DNA of 64,000 nucleotides from an uncultured Roseateles sp. (GTDB taxonomy: Bacteria; Pseudomonadota; Gammaproteobacteria; Burkholderiales; Burkholderiaceae_C), in the NCBI RefSeq assembly GCF_963422335.1, contig NZ_OY729424.1:4464001-4528000 (forward strand). Reading direction: 5' to 3'. The notes below the pieces were generated by a model. That model saw nothing but the letters and a program-made list of their open reading frames with translations, had not been told where the DNA came from and did not search any database. Below, piece by piece: positions 55,132 to 61,569 of the stretch (its first letter is position 1; each line of letters begins with the position of its first letter). A program made the translations under genes and the position numbers.

Positions 55132-56139
55132 ATGAACATCATCATCCTCGACGACTACCAGGACGCGGTGCGCAAGCTGCGCTGTGCCAGCAAGCTGGAG
55201 CCCTTGAATGCCAAGGTCTTCACCAACACGGTCAAGGGCATAGGCCAGTTGTCGGTGCGCCTTCGCGACGCCGATGTGCTGGTGCTGATACGCGAACGCA
55301 CCCAGTTCCCGCGCCAGCTGCTCGAAAAACTGCCCAAGCTCAAGCTGATCTCGCAAACCGGCCGCATCGGCTCGCACATCGATCTGGACGCCTGCACGCG
55401 CCAGGGCATTGCGGTGGCCGAGGGCGTGGGCTCACCGGTGGCGCCGGCCGAGCTGACCTGGGCGCTGATCATGGCCTCGATGCGACGCCTGCCGCAGTAC
55501 ATCGGCAACCTCAAGCATGGCGCCTGGCAGCAGTCGGGGCTCAAGGCCGCCGGCATGCCGCCCAATTTTGGCGTCGGCATGGTGCTGCGCGGCAAGACCC
55601 TGGGCATCTGGGGCTACGGCAAGATCGGCAAGATGGTGGCGGGCTTCGGCCAGGCCTTCGGCATGCAGGTGCTGGTCTGGGGCAGCGAGGCTTCGCGCGC
55701 CAAGGCCGTGGCCGACGGCTACCAGGGTGCCGACAGCCGCGAGGCCTTCTTCGAAGCCTGCGACGTGCTCAGCCTGCACCTGAGACTGACCGATGACACC
55801 CGCGGCATGATCAGCCTCGAAGACCTGTCGCGGATGAAGCCTGCCGCGCTGTTCGTCAACACCTCGCGCGCCGAGCTGCTGCAGGAGAACGCCCTGGTCT
55901 CGGCGCTGAACCGCGGTCGCCCCGGCATGGCCGCCGTCGATGTGTTCGAGAGCGAGCCCATCCTGCAGGGCCATCCGCTGCTGCGCCTGGAGAATGCCGT
56001 CTGCACGCCGCACATCGGCTATGTCGAGCAGGACAGCTACGAGCTCTACTTCAACGCCGCCTTTGACAACGTCGTCAACTTCGTCAATGGCACGCCGAGC
56101 AATATCGTCAATCCCGATGCGCTGAAAGTGCTGCGTTGA
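55132..56139 (+). CDS. D-isomer-specific 2-hydroxyacid dehydrogenase
   Basis: The 335-residue protein has the two-domain layout of D-2-hydroxyacid dehydrogenases. Its N-terminus is MNIIILDDYQDAVRK, the NAD loop GIWGYGKIGKMVAGFG, the catalytic Arg region LSLHLRLTDDTRGMIS, the Glu region AAVDVFESEPI and the catalytic His in CTPHIGYVEQDSYE. It should reduce or oxidise a 2-keto/2-hydroxy acid with NAD(H) in the cytoplasm; the specific substrate is unknown. Its stop overlaps the TTG start of the chromate transporter gene. Confidence 0.9.
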   Translation: MNIIILDDYQDAVRKLRCASKLEPLNAKVFTNTVKGIGQLSVRLRDADVLVLIRERTQFPRQLLEKLPKLKLISQTGRIGSHIDLDACTRQGIAVAEGVGSPVAPAELTWALIMASMRRLPQYIGNLKHGAWQQSGLKAAGMPPNFGVGMVLRGKTLGIWGYGKIGKMVAGFGQAFGMQVLVWGSEASRAKAVADGYQGADSREAFFEACDVLSLHLRLTDDTRGMISLEDLSRMKPAALFVNTSRAELLQENALVSALNRGRPGMAAVDVFESEPILQGHPLLRLENAVCTPHIGYVEQDSYELYFNAAFDNVVNFVNGTPSNIVNPDALKVLR

Positions 56140-56702
56140 CAGAAGTCGCAAGCCCCGCCCCAGCCTCCGTCTGGGCCCTGTTCTGGGCCTTCAACCGCCT
56201 TGCGCTGCAAGGCTTCGGCGGTGTGTTGCCGGTGGCCCAGCGGGAGCTGGTCGAGCGCCTGGGCTGGTTGAGCCAGGCCGAATTCGTCGAGCTGCTGGCC
56301 GTGGGCCAGGTCTTGCCGGGGCCCAACATCGTCAATATGTCGCTGATGGTCGGCGACCGTTTCTTCGGCTGGCGCGGCGCCTTTGCCGCCTGCGCCGGCA
56401 TGCTGCTGTTCCCCTCCTTCATCGTGCTGGGCCTGGCCGCGCTGTACGGCGAGCTGTCCAGCCGGCCGGTGGTGGCTGGCGCGCTGCGCGGCATGGGCGT
56501 GGTCGCCGCCGGCCTGGTGCTGGCCACCGGGTTGAAGCTGCTGCCCTCGCTGAAGGTCAATGTGCTGGGCCTGACCCTGTGCCTGGGCCTGGCGGTGCTG
56601 ACCTTTGCCGCCATCGCCCTGCTGCGCTGGCCGCTGATCTGGGTCATCCTGGGCCTGGGCAGCGGGGCCATGTTCGCTGCCTGGACGCGGCTCAAGCCAT
56701 GA
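56136..56702 (+). CDS. Chromate transporter family protein, N-terminal-half type
   Basis: The 188-residue membrane protein is one half of a short-chain CHR pair. It shows FNRLALQGFGGVLPVAQREL and LLAVGQVLPGPNIVNMSLMVG, the CHR motif, followed by four to five hydrophobic segments. It begins at TTG overlapping the dehydrogenase stop (TTGA) and overlaps the second half as ATGA. Short-chain CHR proteins work as pairs and export chromate in characterised cases; sulfate or another oxyanion is also possible. Confidence 0.88.
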   Translation: MTEVASPAPASVWALFWAFNRLALQGFGGVLPVAQRELVERLGWLSQAEFVELLAVGQVLPGPNIVNMSLMVGDRFFGWRGAFAACAGMLLFPSFIVLGLAALYGELSSRPVVAGALRGMGVVAAGLVLATGLKLLPSLKVNVLGLTLCLGLAVLTFAAIALLRWPLIWVILGLGSGAMFAAWTRLKP

Positions 56703-57256
56703 CGCCCATCGCCGTCCTGAGCCCGGCCGATCTGGTGCAGCTGTTTGCGCACTTTCTGCTGCTGTCCATGCTGGCCGTGGGCGGCGCCATCACCACCACG
56801 GCCGAGATGCACCGCTACCTGGTCGTCGAGCATCCGTGGATTGGCGACACCCAGTTCAGCAGCTCGATTGCGCTGGCCCAGGCCGCGCCCGGCCCCAACA
56901 TCCTGTTCGTGGCGGTGCTGGGATGGAATGTGGCCGGCCCGCTGGGCGCACTGGCCACGATGGCCGGCATCCTGCTGCCCTCCACCACACTGGCCCTGTT
57001 CGCCACCCGCTGGGGCCGGGCGCGACGCGAGACCCGCGGCGTGCGTGCCTTCACCCAGGGCCTGGCGCCGTTGATACTGGGCCTGCTGATCGCCACCGGC
57101 TGGGTGCTGGCCGCGCCCTATCTGCGCGACACCTCAAGGCCGGCGGGGGTGCTGGTGCTGCTGGCGGTCACCGTCGGCGTGATGCTGAAGACGCGGATCA
57201 GCCCGGTCTGGCTGGTCTTGCTGGGCGGCGTGGTCGGGGCCCTGGGCTGGGTCTGA
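56699..57256 (+). CDS. Chromate transporter family protein, C-terminal-half type
   Basis: The 185-residue membrane protein is homologous to its partner: LLSMLAVGGAITTTAEMHRYL and SIALAQAAPGPNILFVAVLGW repeat the CHR motif with opposite expected topology. It starts with the ATG that overlaps the partner stop. Together they make a two-gene chromate-type permease. It ends three bases before the convergent upp gene. Confidence 0.88.
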   Translation: MTPIAVLSPADLVQLFAHFLLLSMLAVGGAITTTAEMHRYLVVEHPWIGDTQFSSSIALAQAAPGPNILFVAVLGWNVAGPLGALATMAGILLPSTTLALFATRWGRARRETRGVRAFTQGLAPLILGLLIATGWVLAAPYLRDTSRPAGVLVLLAVTVGVMLKTRISPVWLVLLGGVVGALGWV

Positions 57257-57259
57257 ACT

Positions 57260-57892
57260 TCAGCCCTCTTTCGTACCAAATATCTTGTCCCCGGCATCGC
57301 CCAGGCCCGGGATGATGTAGCCGATCTCGTTCAGATGGCTGTCGATGGCCGCCGTCCAGCAGCGTACATCGGGGTGGGCGGCTTGCAGGGCCTTCACGCC
57401 CTCGGGTGCGGCCACCAGCACCAGCGCGCGGATGTCCTTGCAGCCGCGGCTTTTCAGCAGGTCTATGGTGACAATCATCGAGCCGGCGGTGGCCAGCATC
57501 GGATCGACGATCAGCGCGGTGCGCTCGTCCAGATGGCCGACGAACTTCTCGAAATAGTGCTCGGGCTGCAGGGTCTCGTGGTTGCGCGACAGGCCGACCA
57601 CGCTGACCTTGGCGTTGGGGATCATGTCCAGCACGCCGTCCAGCATGCCCAGGCCCGCGCGCAGGATGGGCACGACGGTGACCTTGCGGCCCGAGATCTG
57701 GTCCACCTCGGTGGGGCCGCTCCAGCACTGCAGCGTGGTTTTCTCGAGCGGGAAGTCGGCGGTGGCCTCGTAAGCCAGCAGGCGGGCGATCTCACCGGTC
57801 AGCTCGCGAAACTTCTTGGTCGAGATATTGTCCTCGCGCAGCAGGCCTATCTTGTGTTTGACGAGCGGATGGTGAACTTCGATGACGGACAT
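57260..57892 (-). CDS. upp: Uracil phosphoribosyltransferase
   Basis: The 210-residue pyrimidine-salvage enzyme makes UMP from uracil and PRPP. VHHPLVKHKIGLLREDN opens the protein; ILRAGLGMLDG, the PRPP loop VDPMLATAGSM and GYIIPGLGDAGDKIFGT are diagnostic, and the length is standard. The start is the ATG at 57892. The much longer open frame upstream lies antisense-like within the sirtuin gene and is rejected. Confidence 0.97.
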   Translation of the reverse strand: MSVIEVHHPLVKHKIGLLREDNISTKKFRELTGEIARLLAYEATADFPLEKTTLQCWSGPTEVDQISGRKVTVVPILRAGLGMLDGVLDMIPNAKVSVVGLSRNHETLQPEHYFEKFVGHLDERTALIVDPMLATAGSMIVTIDLLKSRGCKDIRALVLVAAPEGVKALQAAHPDVRCWTAAIDSHLNEIGYIIPGLGDAGDKIFGTKEG

Positions 57893-57927
57893 GGTGAGGT
57901 CTTTATTGGGCCGGCGATGGTCCGAGT

Positions 57928-58680
57928 TTAGTCCCCGAACAACAGCGGCAGCACCGCCGCGGCCGTGCCACGCAGGCACTGGTGGGCCACATCGTCCAGA
58001 TCGCTGGCATGGGGATTGACGATGACGACCTTGGCCCCGGCGTCGCGCGCAAGGCTGGCCAGGCCGGCGGCCGGATAGACGGTGCCCGAAGTGCCGACCA
58101 CCAGCATCAGCTCGCACTGCCGGGCCAGGCCTTCGGCCCGGGTCAGCGCATCGGGTGGCAACCGTTCGCCGAACCAGACCACGGCCGGCCGCACCAGATT
58201 GCCGCATCGGCTGCAATGCGGCGGGCGCTCGGGCTCGGCCGTGGCCGGATCGCAGGGCTCCAGCTCGCGGCAGGGATCCAGCCAGCGGCTTTGCAGGATG
58301 TCGCCGTGCAGGCGTATGACGTCGGCATTGCCAGCGCGCTGGTGCAAGTCGTCGACGTTCTGGGTGATGATGTTCAGCCGGCCCGGGTGGGCAGCAGCAA
58401 AACGGGCCAGCGCCAGATGGCCGGCATTCGGCGCAGCCGCGCGCACGCCGGCGCGGCGCTCGGCATACCAGTCCCACACCAGGCGCGGATCGGAGCGAAA
58501 GCCTTCGGCGCTGGCCAGCTGCATCGGGTCGAAGCGGGCCCACAGGCCGGTCTGGGCATCGCGAAAGGTCGGTATGCCACTCTCGCTGGACATGCCGGCA
58601 CCGCTGAGCACAACGATGCGGCCGGCCGCGGCAATCGCCTCGCGCACCGTTTGCATCGCCAGACGGGCTTCTTCGCGCAT
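57928..58680 (-). CDS. NAD-dependent protein deacylase (sirtuin, class III-like)
   Basis: The 250-residue protein has the sirtuin core: SGAGMSSESGIPTFRD, the catalytic stretch TQNVDDLHQRAG, a following LHGD, and four zinc Cys (CRELEPC and CSRCG). The Y-x-x-R pair Tyr72/Arg75 in WYAERR is the signature of SIRT5/CobB-type enzymes that remove succinyl and malonyl groups as well as acetyl. It overlaps rlmB by one base (ATGA-type junction), so it is translationally coupled to it. Confidence 0.9.
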   Translation of the reverse strand: MREEARLAMQTVREAIAAAGRIVVLSGAGMSSESGIPTFRDAQTGLWARFDPMQLASAEGFRSDPRLVWDWYAERRAGVRAAAPNAGHLALARFAAAHPGRLNIITQNVDDLHQRAGNADVIRLHGDILQSRWLDPCRELEPCDPATAEPERPPHCSRCGNLVRPAVVWFGERLPPDALTRAEGLARQCELMLVVGTSGTVYPAAGLASLARDAGAKVVIVNPHASDLDDVAHQCLRGTAAAVLPLLFGD

Positions 58681-59426
58681 CAGGCCTCGCGAGGTTCCCG
58701 CTGGCGCAGCGCCTCGTACAGGCAGACGCCGGCCGCCACGGACACATTCAGGCTTTCCACCGCGCCCTTCATCGGCACGCGCACCAGCTCGTCGCAGGTC
58801 TTGCCGGTCAGCTGGCGCATGCCCTGCCCTTCAGCGCCCAGCACCAGGGCCACCGGGCCCTTCAGATCGAGCTCGTACAGCGACTTGGTGGCGGTGTCGG
58901 AGGTACCGATGACCCAGATGTCGCGTTCCTTCAGTTCGTTCAAGGTACGTGCCAGATTGGTGACCATGAAATAGGGCACAGTCTCGGCCGCGCCGCTGGC
59001 CACCTTGGCCACCGTGGCATTGATGCCGGCGGCATTGTCCTTGGGCGCGATCACCGCGTGAGCGCCGGCGCCATCGGCCACGCGCAGGCAGGCGCCCAGA
59101 TTGTGCGGATCGGTGACGCCGTCCAGCACCAGCAGCAGGGCCGGGCCTTCGACGGCGTCCAGCACATCGTCCAGCGAATGCTGCTGGGCCAGGGCCTGCA
59201 CACGGGCCACCACGCCCTGGTGGCGGCTGCTGCCGCAGATCTTGTTCAGGCGCTCGTCATCGCTGTCGAACAGCTTGACGCCGGACTCCTTGACGCGCTC
59301 GACGAACTGACGCATGCGCTGGTCGCGCCGGGTGGCGTCGACATGGACTTCGACAATGGATTGGGGGGCGGTCTTCAGCCGCACGGTCACGGCATGGAAG
59401 CCGAACAGGATTTTTTGAGCGCTCAT
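58680..59426 (-). CDS. rlmB: 23S rRNA (guanosine-2'-O)-methyltransferase RlmB
   Basis: The 248-residue SPOUT enzyme methylates the ribose of a conserved 23S rRNA guanosine (G2251 in E. coli). The N-terminal substrate-binding domain starts at KILFGFHAVTVRLK. The knot domain has LVLDGVTDPHNLGACLRVAD, VALVLGAEGQGMRQLT and PMKGAVESLNVSVAAGVCLYE, which are motifs 1-3 of the TrmH family. Length and sequence are typical. It is preceded by the glycerophosphodiesterase gene and overlaps the sirtuin gene. Confidence 0.95.
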   Translation of the reverse strand: MSAQKILFGFHAVTVRLKTAPQSIVEVHVDATRRDQRMRQFVERVKESGVKLFDSDDERLNKICGSSRHQGVVARVQALAQQHSLDDVLDAVEGPALLLVLDGVTDPHNLGACLRVADGAGAHAVIAPKDNAAGINATVAKVASGAAETVPYFMVTNLARTLNELKERDIWVIGTSDTATKSLYELDLKGPVALVLGAEGQGMRQLTGKTCDELVRVPMKGAVESLNVSVAAGVCLYEALRQREPREA

Positions 59427-59488
59427 GCGCCGATGGTAGCGCGCTGCCCGCCAGAACAGCGGGCGGCGCGCCTGCCAATCCCGGCCAA

Positions 59489-60676
59489 TCAGTAGCCGGA
59501 TTCCTTCATGAACACGGCACGGGCAGCCAGGGCCGTGTCGGGGAAGTCCGAGAACAGGCCGTCCAGCCCCAGGCGGTAGAACTGCAGGTACTCCTTCTGC
59601 GGGTCGCCGCCGTAGTCGAAGGCCAGGCGGCGCTTCTCGTTGCGGAAGGTGTAGGCATGGACGAACAGGCCCGCCTTGTGGGCATCGTCGATCAAGGTCG
59701 TCGGCGTCTGGGTGTTGGCATCGGCCCAGTTGACCTTGCCGTCGCCGTTCTGGTCCTTGACCGAGCCGTCGGCGTTCAGCACGCCCTTGACCGGCACGAT
59801 ATAGGGCTTCCAGGGGCCGATGCCATCGGCATAGGCCTTGATCTCGGCCAGGCCTGCGGGGGTGACCATATCGCTGAACAGACGCTTGTCACCGGCCTTG
59901 AACCAGTCATAGGGCCGGTCATAGGGCGCGGCAAAGGTCAGCTTGCCGGTCTTCAGGTCCACATCGTCGGCGTCGATCAGCTGGATCAGCTTGGTGTTCA
60001 GGCCCTTGCTGCGCAGGTATTTCAGGCTGCTCGGCTCGAAGCTCTGCACAAACACCGGCGCGTCCTTGCTGTTCCAGCCGGCGGCGACAAGCATGGCGAT
60101 CAGCTTGTCTTCCAGCGGCAGGCCAAGGTCACGGTGGAAGGTCGGGTTCTTGGTCTCGGGGTAGACGGCAATCGCACGGCCCTTCTCGGCGCTCTTGGCC
60201 TTGACCAGATCGATCAGTTCCTGGAAGGTGATGACCTTGAACTTGCCGTTGTTGCCCTGGGGGCGCTCGGCGTCGGTGATCAGGCCGCCCAGGGTCTTGA
60301 TTTCGGCCAGCGTGAAGTCGCTGGCAAACCAGCCCTCCTGCACCTCACCATCGACGGCCAGGGTCTTCTTGCGTGAGGCGAACTCGGGATGGCTGGCGAC
60401 ATCGGTGCTGTAGACCAGGTTGGGGTCATGGCGGGCGATCAGCACACCGTCCTTGGTCGAGATCAGGTCCGGCTCGACGACATCGGCGCCCTGCTCGATG
60501 GCCAGCGCATAGGCTTCCAGCGTTTCTTCCGGCAGATAGCCCGAGGCACCACGATGGCCCACCACCAGCGGAGCCAGGCCATTCAGCGTGGGCAGCGGCG
60601 CGGGGTCGCTGCCGCCGCAGGCACTCAGGAGCGCGACCAGGCTCAGGGTTGCGGTGGCACTGTGTCTCTTGATCAT
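59489..60676 (-). CDS. glpQ: Glycerophosphodiester phosphodiesterase, lipoprotein
   Basis: The 395-residue protein has a lipobox (SLVALLSAC, lipidated Cys20), so it is probably periplasmic and membrane-anchored. The GDPD TIM barrel follows: VVGHRGASGYLPEETLEAY with the catalytic His and Arg, then DVVEPDLISTKDGVLIARHD with the metal-binding Glu and Asp. VYPETKNPTFH and the closing GLDGLFSDFPDTA are typical of GlpQ. An EF-hand-like insert (DQNGDGKVNWADA) is present. It splits glycerophosphodiesters into glycerol-3-phosphate and an alcohol. GGAGGTG five bases before the ATG is a strong ribosome site. Confidence 0.92.
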   Translation of the reverse strand: MIKRHSATATLSLVALLSACGGSDPAPLPTLNGLAPLVVGHRGASGYLPEETLEAYALAIEQGADVVEPDLISTKDGVLIARHDPNLVYSTDVASHPEFASRKKTLAVDGEVQEGWFASDFTLAEIKTLGGLITDAERPQGNNGKFKVITFQELIDLVKAKSAEKGRAIAVYPETKNPTFHRDLGLPLEDKLIAMLVAAGWNSKDAPVFVQSFEPSSLKYLRSKGLNTKLIQLIDADDVDLKTGKLTFAAPYDRPYDWFKAGDKRLFSDMVTPAGLAEIKAYADGIGPWKPYIVPVKGVLNADGSVKDQNGDGKVNWADANTQTPTTLIDDAHKAGLFVHAYTFRNEKRRLAFDYGGDPQKEYLQFYRLGLDGLFSDFPDTALAARAVFMKESGY

Positions 60677-60738
60677 TTTTTCACCTCCATTGAACAAACG
60701 TCCATTATTCCGATTGAAGGTGACAAGTCCATGAAAAT

Positions 60739-61506
60739 TCAGCGCGCCAGGCCCATCCCCCCTAACATCATCAGCGCGCCGATCAGGACCGGTTGGTGCA
60801 GCAGGTAATAGCTCAGCGACCATTGCCCCAGCCAGGCCAGCGGCCGCAGCAGGCCCGGCAACCCGGCATCGAGCCAGCCGCGCCGGGCCGCCAGCCCGCG
60901 GCCCAGGGCAAAGCCCAGCAGCATCACGCCCAACCAGGGCAGCACGGGTACGTAATCCTCGGTCACCGGCTTGTGGGTGATCAGACCCAGCCAGTTGGTC
61001 CAGCGCGTATCGAACCAGGGGTGCTGCCACAGGCTGGGCGCGGCCAGGGCCAGGGCGGCCAGGGCCAGCAGCGCGGCGCCGGGCAGCCGCGGCCCCGCCC
61101 AGCGCAGCAGCAGCAACATCACCGCCATGCCATGCAGCACGCCAAAGGTGATGAAGCTGCGCGGAAACATCAGCCAGGAGCCCAGCGAGACCAGCAACGC
61201 GCCCAGCACCACCTGACCCCAGCGGCGCCAGAAGCGGGGCCAGGGCTGGCCCTGCTGCACGGCCACCGCCTGGCCCATGCCGGCGCAGAGCAGGAAAAGG
61301 CTGACGATGCAGGTGCGTTGCCAGGTCCAGAACGGGTCGCGGTAGAAGTCCTGCCGTATCCAGCCGAAGTGATTCAGGTCGAAGCTGAAGTGGAACGCCG
61401 TCATCCACACCATGGCCAGGCCGCGCAGGGCGTCCAGCCTGGCGTGGCGCGCCGTCGGAGGGGCCGCCGGGCGGGCCGGCAGATCGGAGTGGTCAAGGGG
61501 CAACAC
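60739..61506 (-). CDS. DUF1624 / heparan-alpha-glucosaminide acetyltransferase-like membrane protein
   Basis: The 255-residue multi-spanning protein begins at GTG. HARLDALRGLAMVWMTAFHFSFDLNHFG is the DUF1624 signature region, followed by about six hydrophobic segments. SYYLLHQPVLIGALM near the C-terminus is typical of membrane acyltransferases. It might acylate a cell-envelope glycan from the cytoplasmic side, but no substrate is known. It ends 62 bases before the glycerophosphodiesterase gene on the same strand. Confidence 0.82.
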   Translation of the reverse strand: MLPLDHSDLPARPAAPPTARHARLDALRGLAMVWMTAFHFSFDLNHFGWIRQDFYRDPFWTWQRTCIVSLFLLCAGMGQAVAVQQGQPWPRFWRRWGQVVLGALLVSLGSWLMFPRSFITFGVLHGMAVMLLLLRWAGPRLPGAALLALAALALAAPSLWQHPWFDTRWTNWLGLITHKPVTEDYVPVLPWLGVMLLGFALGRGLAARRGWLDAGLPGLLRPLAWLGQWSLSYYLLHQPVLIGALMMLGGMGLAR

Positions 61507-61569
61507 GGGGGCAGTCTAGCCGCTGCCTGTGATACCTTGGGCCCAAGCACCCGACCCCACGCGCCGAGG

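Noticed and set aside
57260..58747. 495-codon frame suggesting a fused upp protein
   Set aside because: The N-terminal part is a shadow of the sirtuin gene in another frame; upp has its own ATG at 57892 and standard length.
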